Shown here: positions 1 to 8,391 of the stretch, piece after piece | How positions within the stretch are numbered: the stretch's first letter is position 1 | How the letters are laid out: every line of letters begins with the position of its first letter | Source: Myroides odoratimimus | Lineage (GTDB): Bacteria > Bacteroidota > Bacteroidia > Flavobacteriales > Flavobacteriaceae | Length of the DNA stretch: 64,000 nt | Direction: 5' to 3' | Assembly (NCBI RefSeq): GCF_030326305.1 | Contig: NZ_JACAKB010000015.1 | Span: 20,305 to 84,304, forward strand | Position numbers and translations under genes: made by a program | Notes under the pieces: generated by a model | The model's input: the letters and a program-made list of their open reading frames with translations, nothing else | The model's database searches: none | Told to the model about the DNA's origin: nothing

Positions 1-81
1 ATATCCTGCGTAGCGAGTCAGTTGTCAAATAGTTTTTACCATTTTATGGAGGTATTGTTTTTTTGTGCCAAAATAGAATAG

Positions 82-990
82 ATGAGAATAGTAACACATT
101 TGTTGACTTTAGGTTTGGTATTTATGAGTATTTATACTGTACAAGCTCAAAGTGAGATACAAGGGGAATTTAAGGTAGATTATGTTCCGATGTCTAATTA
201 TATTAGGCCGATAGATAGTTTAAAGACGGATTCAAAAAGTGATTTTAAAAAGGTAGAACTTGCTTTAGAGATTCCTCTTTCTATGAAAATGGACCATAGG
301 GATAAGCCAAGGATATGGTCTGTAATGGCTTCTGCTGGATATGCTAGGATGAATCATAAAGATTATGAAGAACAGCTGTTCCCGTTAGAGTTATTAAATG
401 CTTCGGTAGGTGTAAAGCACTTTCGATCGATAAGTGATTCATGGTCATTATTGTTGATGGGGTCTGTGGGAGTATATACAGATATGGAGAATGTAAATAA
501 AGATGCTATCCTTGGGCAGGGAGCAGTATTCTTTATCAAGCATTTTAGACCTAATTTTTCACTAGGAGGTGGGCCTGTATTGACGAATAGCTTTGGGGTG
601 CCTATGGTGTTACCTGGTATTTATCTGAATTGGGAGACGAGTGGCGACTTTTTTATGAAGGTAGCATTTCCACAAGGTTTAGAGGTAGGATATAAGTTCA
701 CAGATAATTTCTTACTAAGTGCAGCTGTTGACCTTCAAGGAATGACCGCTATCGTCAAACAGAATAATGAAACCAAGATTTTAGGATTTCAGCAGATCGT
801 AGCTGGTCTGCGTCCTGTGATTAAGTTTTCTGATAATATGACTTTATCGTTTACAGCAGGTAGTACTTTAGTAAGGTCATTCTCTTATAATGAGAGGAAA
901 GTCAAGAGTATCTTTAAGGAAAAAAAAGTAGCTGATCCTAAATTCTCTACTACATTCTATGGAGGAATGTCTTTGAAGTGGAGCTTATAG
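82..990 (+). CDS. DUF6268-like outer-membrane beta-barrel protein
   Basis: The protein has 302 residues and a Sec signal peptide ending near residue 23 (TVQAQ before SEIQ). The rest alternates short hydrophobic and polar stretches with many Gly and aromatic residues and ends in a strand (FYGGMSLKWSL) with a terminal aromatic-rich pattern typical of outer-membrane barrels. The overall look matches the DUF6268 family of Bacteroidota, whose function is unknown. It appears to be a single-gene transcript, because a strong hairpin terminator follows the stop codon by 10 bases and the next gene is over 200 bases away. The assignment to DUF6268 is from pattern memory; the envelope location is the safer part. 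Confidence 0.7.
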   Translation: MRIVTHLLTLGLVFMSIYTVQAQSEIQGEFKVDYVPMSNYIRPIDSLKTDSKSDFKKVELALEIPLSMKMDHRDKPRIWSVMASAGYARMNHKDYEEQLFPLELLNASVGVKHFRSISDSWSLLLMGSVGVYTDMENVNKDAILGQGAVFFIKHFRPNFSLGGGPVLTNSFGVPMVLPGIYLNWETSGDFFMKVAFPQGLEVGYKFTDNFLLSAAVDLQGMTAIVKQNNETKILGFQQIVAGLRPVIKFSDNMTLSFTAGSTLVRSFSYNERKVKSIFKEKKVADPKFSTTFYGGMSLKWSL

Positions 991-999
991 ACAGATAAG

Positions 1000-1051
1000 A
1001 AAAAACGTTTTAAAAGTAGGGTATAGTTCACCTTCTTTTAAAACGTTTTTT
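1000..1051 (+). terminator. Rho-independent terminator
   Basis: The arms AAAAACGTTTTAAAAG and CTTTTAAAACGTTTTT pair perfectly around an 18-base loop and run into T residues. It closes the gene ending at 990. Confidence 0.8.
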
Positions 1052-1198
1052 GGTTAAAGAGATATGGAAAGAAAGTGGTTTGTAAAATGTTTTTTTAAAT
1101 CTTTTAATATCTGTAAATTAGTTATCTTGTTTAGGTTCTTTCTATGATTAGTTTATGTAGAGAGAATACAGACGTTTTTAATTAAAAAATAGAAAGCA

Positions 1199-2308
1199 AT
1201 GAAGTACAACGTAAATAGTCATAGACTGATCAATAGAGCAACAGGTAAAGTGCTTAATCTCTCTGTAAAAAACAATGTACTGTATACTGAAACTGGAAAA
1301 GAAGATAAATTAAGGAAAACAGAAAAAGCTTTTTCAGATAAAGAACAAGTAATTAATAATTTCTATAAAAAGGAATGGGAAGCTTTAAAAAAAGGCTTTG
1401 TATTAGTTAATGAAAACGCAAAAGTAGGAACTCCTAGTTTACATACTTATATAGGCGGAGGATATACGGGAGCCTTGGTGTTCTCTTCTACGCCTAAAGG
1501 AATCATGGTGTATAAAAACACTACTGAAGGAGATGTTCTAGTTGTATTAGATTCGTTGGGGAACTTACTTAATGAAATTAAGTTGCCTAGGTGTTTTGCC
1601 TGGACAATGGAATATCAAGTAAATAGTGATACTATAGTCTTAGATATAGATCATGCTATTTATCAATACAACCTCGAAAAAGATAGTTTTACTAATCTAA
1701 AAGAAGATTATAATGATAGTGTTTCTTTTCTATCAGTTTCAGAGCATCAGATAGCAATAGGTCTAGAAGAGAGTATTGCATTTGTCAATGCCTCAAAAGA
1801 AACTGTATTCCCTATACCTCATAAGGGTAAAGCAGTGTGTTGTGGTAAGTTGTCACAAGATGGAACATTACTCGCTTATCACAGTAAAGTAGGGGAGATT
1901 CAGATCTTTAATACTGCAGATGGAAGTATTGCACAGGTTATTACAGGAGATTTTAGAGAGGTAGGACAGATGGAATTTGTTCGGTCTAATCAATTACTTG
2001 TAGTAAGAGAGCGCTATGGTACATGGGGGATGCGTTATTTTGATTTAGTAATGAATCAAGAAATTAAATTAAAAGAACTGGAAATACTTGAATATACAAA
2101 AGATGTGAATGTCTTCTGTTTTAATAAAGATCAAACAAAATTAGTTTTAGTACAAAGAACTAATGCGTATGTATTTGACTTTATTAATAAAAAAGAGCTA
2201 CACCATTTTAAGATTGAACACGTAGTCAAAAGTTGTGAAATAAAATTTATAGGAGAACAATTAGGTGTACGAACTGATTATGGGTGTTTTAGTTTGTATG
2301 TTGTTTAA
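1199..2308 (+). CDS. WGR-like domain protein with WD40-type propeller
   Basis: This 369-residue protein has no signal peptide, so it is probably cytoplasmic. Residues about 10-70 (NVLYTETGKEDK, then KAFSDKEQVINNFYKKEWEA and LKKGFVL) look like a WGR domain, a small fold found in PARP-type and bacterial polymorphic-toxin or immunity proteins. Residues about 95-369 contain repeated units of the kind xLAYHSKxGEIQIFNTADG and YVFDFINKKELHHF, which resemble blades of a WD40/PQQ-like beta-propeller. I infer a scaffold or sensing role; no catalytic motif is visible. It stands alone, with 0.2 kb of non-coding DNA upstream and a convergent DUF4304-like gene downstream. The WGR call is moderate. Confidence 0.6.
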   Translation: MKYNVNSHRLINRATGKVLNLSVKNNVLYTETGKEDKLRKTEKAFSDKEQVINNFYKKEWEALKKGFVLVNENAKVGTPSLHTYIGGGYTGALVFSSTPKGIMVYKNTTEGDVLVVLDSLGNLLNEIKLPRCFAWTMEYQVNSDTIVLDIDHAIYQYNLEKDSFTNLKEDYNDSVSFLSVSEHQIAIGLEESIAFVNASKETVFPIPHKGKAVCCGKLSQDGTLLAYHSKVGEIQIFNTADGSIAQVITGDFREVGQMEFVRSNQLLVVRERYGTWGMRYFDLVMNQEIKLKELEILEYTKDVNVFCFNKDQTKLVLVQRTNAYVFDFINKKELHHFKIEHVVKSCEIKFIGEQLGVRTDYGCFSLYVV

Positions 2309-2368
2309 TACTTACAAGTGAGTTTATAAGTTATAAGATTATAGACTTGTTTTAACTAATTGTATTTA

Positions 2369-2917
2369 TTACTCAAAAAGGTAATCGTATATCCCTAAGT
2401 GTATATCTTTTTTAGGATATGTATTCATATCAGTTTTGACCTTCTGGTAAATGTCAATTGTATTAATCTTATTTATAACAGGTAGGATGTAGTTTTCAAA
2501 ATCAACTTTGAGTTCATCATTTAGTAGTTGATCACATGCATTCTCTCTGAAGATTACATACCAACCTAACCAACCGTGGTTTTTAAACTTGAACATTTTT
2601 CTTTCTTTAGATAGTACATCTTCACATTCGACAGAATAGGCTTGTTCATTATAAGTCCAATCCATTTCTTTATTGTCAATAGTTACCTTTGTAGTTTGAA
2701 TACCCTCAGGGCAGAGATGTAGATAGAAGCGAAAAGACACTTCTCTCTCTAATCGACTTTTAGACTTCTGAATTGTTATTTTACTAAAAATAGCTCCGTT
2801 TGTTCTTGTCCAATTATTTCCTCTTCCTTTAGTAAAACCGTTTGATTTTAGTATAGAATTCAAGTATTCAAATACAATCTTGTCAAAATATAGTTTAGGG
2901 CTAAATACAGGGTACAT
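2369..2917 (-). CDS. DUF4304-like protein
   Basis: The 182-residue soluble protein begins FDKIVFEYLNSILKSNGFTK, which is the usual opening of DUF4304 proteins (a helix, then NGFxKxGxxW, then a strand-rich core with RxRE/VSFRFYLHLCP). Members are small orphan proteins of unknown function, often found near toxin/immunity genes. It converges on the WGR-like gene with 60 bases between the stops, where only a weak inverted repeat (ACAAG/CTTGT) is seen. No partner gene can be named. Confidence 0.6.
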   Translation of the reverse strand: MYPVFSPKLYFDKIVFEYLNSILKSNGFTKGRGNNWTRTNGAIFSKITIQKSKSRLEREVSFRFYLHLCPEGIQTTKVTIDNKEMDWTYNEQAYSVECEDVLSKERKMFKFKNHGWLGWYVIFRENACDQLLNDELKVDFENYILPVINKINTIDIYQKVKTDMNTYPKKDIHLGIYDYLFE

Positions 2918-3173
2918 AATTAGACTCGTTTAGTTATTGATTAAAAGTCAAAGCGAAGTTACATTAAAATTAGTAATGATATAGGTATTAGGATGTTGTT
3001 TTAAAGTTTTTTAAATGAGCTCATGTGTTTTATAGTAGTAGAGAGTGAATTTCTTTTTTGATGTTTCTAAATGGGGCTATTATAAAGAATTTGGTGTCTA
3101 GATATGTATAAAAGAAAAAGTATTAAGCGGTTTTGACATTCTTGTTCCGTTGATTTCATAATTGTATATTGTT

Positions 3174-3917
3174 TTATTTGCTTAGCAGATTCTTATATAC
3201 TACTTCATTAAGTAACGCTTCTTTTCTCATTCTAGAGATAGGTAGTTCTGTTTCTTTAATAAATACTCGACCACCAGATATGGATTCAATATGATTGATA
3301 TTGATCAAGAAGGATTTGTGAATTCTAAAGAAGTGTTCTTTAGGTAATAATTCTTCTATGGCAATCATGGTCTGATGAATGATAAGACAGCGGTTCTTTA
3401 GATGAAGTTTTAGATAATTCTGCATTGCTTCAATGTACATAATATCATTCCAATCTATTTTTACGAAACTATCTTCGTGTTTGACATATACTGTATTATC
3501 AGTTATATCTTGCGGTTCTGATTTAGATTGTTGTTTCAGTGTGAAAAGTTCTTTTGCTTTAATAGCTGCTTGATAGAATCTTTTAAACGAGATAGGCTTA
3601 AGTAGATAATCAACTACCTGTAGTCTAAAACCGTCTAGTGCATACTCCGAATAGGCTGTCGTGAAGATAACCATAGGAGACTGAGTAATCGATTCTAAAA
3701 AATCTATTCCACTTAGATAAGGCATATTGATATCTAAAAAAAGGAGATCATAACTATTATTTTCTACTAATTCTTGAGCTTCTAAGGCAGAAGCACAAGA
3801 GTCTATTGTCTGAAGAAAGTCTACCTGATTAATATATTCAATGATAGCACGTCTAGCTAATGGTTCATCATCGATGACTAAGCATTTTAATATGGGTGTT
3901 TTTTTATCTGTAGACAT
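3174..3917 (-). CDS. LytTR-family response regulator
   Basis: The 247-residue protein has an N-terminal receiver domain with the acidic pair D16/D17, the phospho-acceptor D62 (LLFLDINMP), T86/T87 and K107 (LLKP). Residues about 140-245 form a LytTR DNA-binding domain (YVKHEDSFVKIDWNDIMYIE, then HxTMxxxEELLPKEHFFRIH and SRMRKE). It is the output partner of the sensor kinase just upstream: the kinase stop and the regulator start overlap by one base in TAATG, so the two are translationally coupled. LytTR regulators usually bind paired direct repeats; I could not identify a target here. Confidence 0.92.
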   Translation of the reverse strand: MSTDKKTPILKCLVIDDEPLARRAIIEYINQVDFLQTIDSCASALEAQELVENNSYDLLFLDINMPYLSGIDFLESITQSPMVIFTTAYSEYALDGFRLQVVDYLLKPISFKRFYQAAIKAKELFTLKQQSKSEPQDITDNTVYVKHEDSFVKIDWNDIMYIEAMQNYLKLHLKNRCLIIHQTMIAIEELLPKEHFFRIHKSFLININHIESISGGRVFIKETELPISRMRKEALLNEVVYKNLLSK

Positions 3918-4975
3918 TATTGATTTTTTAGATTGATAGTTAGTTCAACGATATGTTTTTCGTCAGAATGTGTTATATGGAACGAATGGGCATCACTATA
4001 TTGCATTAATAGTCTTTCTCGTACATTAGCAATACCTATGCCACCTGCTTTTTTCTCTATTTTATATTTAGTACTAAAAGAGTTTTCTATATATAAATGT
4101 AAAGTATTATTTAGTTCTGTGCATTTTATGATAATATAGCCTTTCTTATTTGGAAGTCTAGACACATGCTTAAAGGCATTCTCTATTAAGGGTACTAACA
4201 ATAGGGGAGTGATATGTAGTTCTTTATTGTGAATTGACCAAGTGGAGTTTACCTCTAGTTCGTCTCCCCATCTTACCTGTTCTATAGCGATTAGGTCTTG
4301 TAGATACTGTACCTCTCGATCTAGAAGAACGGTCTTATGGTTACATTCGTAGAGTTGGTATCTCAGTATATCCGAAAACTTTAGTAGTACATTAGAGGCT
4401 AGTTCTACATCTATCTGCATCAATGTGTAAATATGGTTTAGTATATTAAACATTAAGTGAGGATTAATCTGATCCTGCAATAGTTTGATATGTGCTTCTA
4501 AGTGTTCTTGTTTTAACTTCGTATTTATTTTCTCTATACGATGGTGTTCTTCATAGAAACGTATTCCGCAGGTGGTAGTTATAATAGCCATAGCGGATGG
4601 AATAGTTTTATATAACTGGTTAAAGAATAAGTCTCTTGGGTTGAGAAGTGCATCTTGTACAAATAAATTACTACTACTTAAAAAATAAGGAAATAGTGTA
4701 AAGCAAGTAGCTAATAATATCGATAACAAAATAATAAAGAATAAAGCGTATAGTAAAAAGCTCTTTATAGAACCTTTTTTAAGGGCTTTAGGTAATAAAA
4801 AATCACTTACAAAATGGGAAATACTTATTGTGAATGTCATAACAATCAAAGTAGGTAGTAACCAAATATTATGATCGTGAGGCGATAGTATCTGTGGATA
4901 AACTGAGAAAGTAAGGGTAGTCCAAAAAACGACAAAGAATAATCGTTTAGGCTTAGAAAGAAATTTATTTATCAT
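3917..4975 (-). CDS. LytS-type sensor histidine kinase
   Basis: The 352-residue membrane kinase has about four hydrophobic segments in residues 10-140 (for example around 12-30, 38-60, 72-97 and 124-138), a short coiled linker, then a His_kinase domain with H173 in QINPHLMFNILN. The N-box is LVPLIENAFKH (N266) and the G-box is GGIGIANVRERL (about 311-322). No periplasmic sensor domain of known type is visible, so the stimulus is unknown. It forms an operon with the LytTR regulator. Its promoter must lie in the AT-rich region upstream, beyond base 4975. Confidence 0.92.
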   Translation of the reverse strand: MINKFLSKPKRLFFVVFWTTLTFSVYPQILSPHDHNIWLLPTLIVMTFTISISHFVSDFLLPKALKKGSIKSFLLYALFFIILLSILLATCFTLFPYFLSSSNLFVQDALLNPRDLFFNQLYKTIPSAMAIITTTCGIRFYEEHHRIEKINTKLKQEHLEAHIKLLQDQINPHLMFNILNHIYTLMQIDVELASNVLLKFSDILRYQLYECNHKTVLLDREVQYLQDLIAIEQVRWGDELEVNSTWSIHNKELHITPLLLVPLIENAFKHVSRLPNKKGYIIIKCTELNNTLHLYIENSFSTKYKIEKKAGGIGIANVRERLLMQYSDAHSFHITHSDEKHIVELTINLKNQ

Positions 4976-5777
4976 AGTTAAATTACAATCAATTTTAGAT
5001 GTCTATTATTAATACTATGCGAAATACAGTTTTATTATGTGATTATACTTATTTATTTGACTAAGGGTGGATAAGCTTTGATGAATGAAAAAACACCCTC
5101 TTACTTTAAAACAATTATTATTCCAATTTTTGTAAATAAAAAATCCGAGTATTAGTGTACTCGGATTAAAAAGCGCTAGTAAGAAAATTAAAATACTCTT
5201 TATTGTTATTAAAATTATTTACCGTTTGTGGTTATAAATAATTTATTTGAATTACTGTCTCTATAATGTGTGCAACAACAAATAACTACTATAATCAATC
5301 CAAATATAAGCCTTTTTAAGATAGGATGATAAAATAATCTTAAAGTAATTAGGGCTAATAGCTTGTTTTTGAATAATAAAGTGATTGTTTAAGTGTTAAA
5401 AAAATTTAAAAAAGATATTAAAAATAAGAAAAGTGACACCTAATGACATCGTGTTATGATACAAGAAAATGAAAAATATAATAATATTGAGTGAAGAAAT
5501 ATCCTTAATAAAGGTGTAAAATAGCTGTGAGTAGGGAGGAAGTAGAAGATATCATGATCCAATGAAATATATAGGGAGAAATTAAGGTATTTGATTTATT
5601 GACATTTATAGTCTAAGCTCTTTAGAATGTTAAAAAAAATAAGGAGTGAGAGGCAAATATTTGTATTGTATATTAATTACCTATCATATCTTTCTTTTTT
5701 ATATAAAAAAAGAGTTAACTATTGTTCGTTCTATTATTTGTTGTAATTTTATTCTCTCAAATAATAAAAACAAAGTT
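4976..5777. other. 802-base AT-rich region without a clear gene
   Basis: This region separates the divergent kinase gene and the NlpE-like lipoprotein gene. I see no convincing reading frame: the open stretch from 5646 to 5777 merely extends the lipoprotein frame upstream of its signal peptide. It contains one perfect hairpin near 5142-5167 with a T-run on the minus strand, listed separately. The rest is very A+T-rich and may hold the promoter of the lipoprotein gene with a long leader. Confidence 0.6.
5136..5167 (-). terminator. Orphan hairpin terminator, minus strand
   Basis: The arms AATCCGAGTA and TACTCGGATT (5142-5151 and 5158-5167) pair perfectly. Read on the minus strand, the stem is followed by TTTTTTATTT, the form of an intrinsic terminator. 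No minus-strand gene is evident between it and position 6334, so its transcript is unknown. Confidence 0.6.
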
Positions 5778-6242
5778 ATGAAAGGAAAAAAAATGTTAGC
5801 ATTAGCTGTATTAGTTACAGGTATTGCATTTGTTGGTTGTAAAGATGATAAAAAAGTAGAAACTACTGCAACTGAGCAAACTGCTACAACAACTGAAACA
5901 GAAACTGCTGTTAAGGATGAGCACACTTCAGAAAACTCATTAGATTGGGCTGGTACTTACGAAGGTACTTTACCAGGTGCTAATAGTGATATTAAAACTA
6001 CTGTAGTTTTAAATCAAGATAAAACGTATACTAAGACTGCAATCTATGTAGACAAAGGAGAAGAGAAGTTCGAAGAGAAAGGTACTTTTACTTGGAATGC
6101 TGAAGGAACTATCGTTACTTTAGTTGCTGAGGGTGAATCTACACAATATAAAGTGCAAGAAGGAAGCCTATTAATGTTAGACCAAGAAGGTAAAGAAGTT
6201 ACTGGACCTCTAGCTGATAAATATGTTTTAGCTAAGAAATAG
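5778..6242 (+). CDS. NlpE-like lipoprotein
   Basis: I place the start at 5778, where MKGKKMLALAV opens a lipoprotein signal peptide with the lipobox FVGC and C21 as the acylated cysteine; the 44 upstream in-frame codons look non-coding. After a Thr/Glu-rich linker (about 22-55), residues from about 58 (DWAGTYEGTLPGANSDIKTT) match the N-terminal domain of NlpE, an envelope-stress and copper-resistance lipoprotein. In most relatives the loop carries a Cys-x-x-Cys pair (LPCADC); here it is replaced by GANS, so metal or thiol chemistry at that site is unlikely. A terminator follows 20 bases after the stop. The NlpE fold call is good; the function is inferred. Confidence 0.8.
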   Translation: MKGKKMLALAVLVTGIAFVGCKDDKKVETTATEQTATTTETETAVKDEHTSENSLDWAGTYEGTLPGANSDIKTTVVLNQDKTYTKTAIYVDKGEEKFEEKGTFTWNAEGTIVTLVAEGESTQYKVQEGSLLMLDQEGKEVTGPLADKYVLAKK

Positions 6243-6261
6243 TCAACATATCATAAAATTT

Positions 6262-6292
6262 AAAAAACCTTTCGAAAGAAAGGTTTTTTTTT
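6262..6292. terminator. Bidirectional terminator
   Basis: The stem AACCTTTC/GAAAGGTT is flanked by A-runs on the left and T-runs on the right, so it can end both the NlpE-like gene and the minus-strand gene that stops at 6334. Confidence 0.75.
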
Positions 6293-6333
6293 ATCATTAA
6301 CTTCAGGTTACTAGATTTCTAATACTATTATTA

Positions 6334-6549
6334 CTATTCTTTTATTCTTCTAGACCTAATATACATTGTTATTCCAATTAGGAAGGTTAGAATACTGATG
6401 AATATTTCTTTATCATATTCATGTATTTTAAAAGCTTCTATTTGTTGTAAGGTTTCTATATGGATATTATACATATAGATTTGGTGGCCTAATATAAGTA
6501 AGGAAGCAATAATGATAAAGCTACTAGTGATTTTTAATTTCTGTTTCAT
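6334..6549 (-). CDS. Small two-helix membrane protein
   Basis: The open frame runs up to 6738, but its first 63 residues are Phe/Tyr/Ile-rich and atypical. I chose the internal ATG at 6549, giving a 71-residue protein that starts MKQKLKITSSF and has two hydrophobic helices (about 8-28 and 48-64) with a basic C-terminal tail (RSRRIKE). I recognise no family. The start choice is supported by the positive N-terminus in front of a membrane segment; the existence of the gene is only moderately sure. Confidence 0.45.
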   Translation of the reverse strand: MKQKLKITSSFIIIASLLILGHQIYMYNIHIETLQQIEAFKIHEYDKEIFISILTFLIGITMYIRSRRIKE

Positions 6550-6714
6550 AGTACTTTTCTTTTTTATTACATGATCTAATATGTTAAAAATATGTAAGTA
6601 TTTTAGTTTTGTCATATAAAAAATACTAAAATAGTTCATATTGTGTATTTTTGAGTAGGTGTCCTTAATGAAAACCTGTTCTATATATTTAGAAAAACAA
6701 GAATTAGGCCAAAA

Positions 6715-6745
6715 AAAAGACTTGAATTCAAAATACAAGTCTTTT
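6715..6745. terminator. Bidirectional terminator
   Basis: AAAAGACTTG and CAAGTCTTTT pair perfectly around an 11-base loop, with A/T runs on both sides. It ends the minus-strand lipoprotein gene stopping at 6766. Confidence 0.7.
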
Positions 6746-6765
6746 TATATAATTTAAAAGTATGA

Positions 6766-7206
6766 TTATTTAATCGCGATTAGTTCAACTGAAGTCAAGT
6801 GTTTATGATTAATTACAGTTAAGTCAATTTCATTTTGAGTTAATTTGTTTATTTTGAAATTGATATTTTCATCTACAACTGATGATTTTAGAGTTAATGA
6901 ACTTCCATTTAGTGTATAAGTGCCTTTGTCGCTCTTCTCACTATATCTATCAAATAAGGTATATTCACCATTCTTTAAAGTAATTTCTACAGAGGATACT
7001 TGATATGCTGTTTTCACAGCTTTATTAATATCCGGTGTAAAAGTATAGTACGTAGTCAACCACTTTCTCTCTATATTGTTATGAGTAGTTGTTAGAGTTT
7101 GTGGTTCATTTAGTGTGTTATTATCATCCGAAGATGAACAGCCTTGAAGTATTGTAATCGTCAATATCGATAATAAGGCAACGGAAAAAGCGACAAATTT
7201 CTTCAT
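6766..7206 (-). CDS. Lipocalin-like lipoprotein
   Basis: The 146-residue protein has a lipoprotein signal peptide with lipobox ILQGC (C23) followed by SSSDD, the usual surface-tether start in Bacteroidota. The mature part has W49 (ERKWLTTYY) and a strand series (VEITLKNGEYTLFD, GTYTLNGSSLTLKS, NEIDLTVIN) like the small lipocalin-like lipoproteins of this phylum. The function is unknown. It is a single gene, with its own terminator and about 280 bases of non-coding DNA on its upstream side. Confidence 0.7.
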   Translation of the reverse strand: MKKFVAFSVALLSILTITILQGCSSSDDNNTLNEPQTLTTTHNNIERKWLTTYYTFTPDINKAVKTAYQVSSVEITLKNGEYTLFDRYSEKSDKGTYTLNGSSLTLKSSVVDENINFKINKLTQNEIDLTVINHKHLTSVELIAIK

Positions 7207-7397
7207 AGTTTGTTAATTTTAGTTGAGTAAAGTGTGGTGGTCTAAACTCAGAATTTTAATTAAAAATATGGTAAAATTTTAATAAAAACAAATTGTTTTT
7301 TGATAATTTTTATTAAAACTATTGTACTAAAGTTAAATGAAGATATAATATCCTATCGCTTAATATATTATAATGTCAAAAGCTGACGTATAAAGGT

Positions 7398-7433
7398 ATA
7401 AAAAAAGGTTTTTAGTTTTACTAAAAACCTTTT
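7398..7433 (-). terminator. Rho-independent terminator, minus strand
   Basis: AAAAGGTTTTTAGT and ACTAAAAACCTTTT pair perfectly with a three-base loop; on the minus strand the stem is followed by T residues. It serves the gene that ends at 7484. Confidence 0.75.
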
Positions 7434-7483
7434 AAAACATGATGTTTTGTGTGTTTATTTTGATTTAAAATCGCTAAAAGCGT

Positions 7484-8062
7484 TTATTCTATGCATGGAA
7501 TATTGTCTATGAAGAATTGTGTTGGTTTAGTTTGTAGGTCAACGATGGTTGATTTTAATTCATTTCTGATAATAAAAAGTTCTGTTGTACCAGTGAATCT
7601 GATTTGAATCATTGATATGGGAGAAGCTTTTAATAATGCTAAATGTTCTTTCTTTATATAAAAGTCAGCATCTAGGATTCTGATATTATTTTTCTTTTCT
7701 TGATCATAGGTATATGTTCCACAAACATCATCTCCTAAATAATGTGCGGTTATGGTTGTTCCGTTAACTAACTTTATTGAAACCATACTTTTTTTAGCTA
7801 CACAAGTGATAGGGATGAAGTCAGGACTCTTTTGTAGATACTGCAAGTTTAGAAATGGGTGCCCGTTATTGTTTACTAAAGCAAAGAACAATGAGCTAGT
7901 AGTAGATACTCTGTCGAACTCATAAACAAGTACGTTGTTTGTTTTTTTGTAGTTAATAGAATCATTAACTTCTTCAAAGTCGATAGAACAGTTTTTCTCT
8001 TGTGCATATATCGAAGTGGTGATGCCAAGGGTTAAGATTAGTAAGAGTGCTAGTTTTTTCAT
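7484..8062 (-). CDS. Secreted protein of unknown function
   Basis: This 192-residue protein has a signal peptide ending near residue 21 (TTSIYAQ before EKNC). The mature part includes four cysteines spread through it (in KNCSI, ITCVAKK, DVCGTY and the C-terminal IPCIE), which may form disulfides in the periplasm. The segment CVAKKSMVSIKLVNGTTITA followed by a HYLGDDVCGTY motif suggests a small beta-rich fold. I do not recognise a family. It has its own terminator and lies next to the dispersed repeat described at 8154-8307. Confidence 0.65.
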   Translation of the reverse strand: MKKLALLLILTLGITTSIYAQEKNCSIDFEEVNDSINYKKTNNVLVYEFDRVSTTSSLFFALVNNNGHPFLNLQYLQKSPDFIPITCVAKKSMVSIKLVNGTTITAHYLGDDVCGTYTYDQEKKNNIRILDADFYIKKEHLALLKASPISMIQIRFTGTTELFIIRNELKSTIVDLQTKPTQFFIDNIPCIE

Positions 8063-8153
8063 TTGTTATTAGTTTGGTGACAAATTATCATTATTTTTTT
8101 AATAAGACAATAGTATTGTTGTAAATAGTGTGGTAAACGTATGAGTTGTTTAA

Positions 8154-8307
8154 ACCCAAATTACGCATTAGCCAAATACTACAAAGCAATTCTACTTCAT
8201 AGTTCTTTCATTAGCTCTAAAACCATACTATAGTATGCTTTAATCACTAATTCAGACCTATTTTGTATAATTACTTTTCGTTTATATGTCTATTGCATAA
8301 TTCGGGT
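8154..8307. repeat. Dispersed repeat, copy 1 (MITE-like)
   Basis: Bases 8173-8307 match 50339-50473 in the same orientation over 135 ungapped positions, with about 16 mismatches counted by eye. It contains the 14-base palindrome CATACTATAGTATG. The left end ACCCAAATTACGCA (8154-8167) is an imperfect inverted copy of the right end TGCATAATTCGGGT (12 of 14), so this copy may be a short stem-forming or non-autonomous mobile element. No gene is inside. Confidence 0.75.
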
Positions 8308-8355
8308 TTTAAATATCTGTATTACTTCTTTGATTTGGATGTTTTTATGGTATAA

Positions 8356-8386
8356 AAAAGGTCATATTAAATACTATATGACCTTT
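8356..8386 (-). terminator. Rho-independent terminator, minus strand
   Basis: AAAGGTCATAT and ATATGACCTTT form a perfect stem; the minus strand continues into T residues. It lies directly after the stop of the methyltransferase gene at 8392 and would end the four-gene minus-strand run. Confidence 0.75.
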
Positions 8387-8391
8387 AAGAG

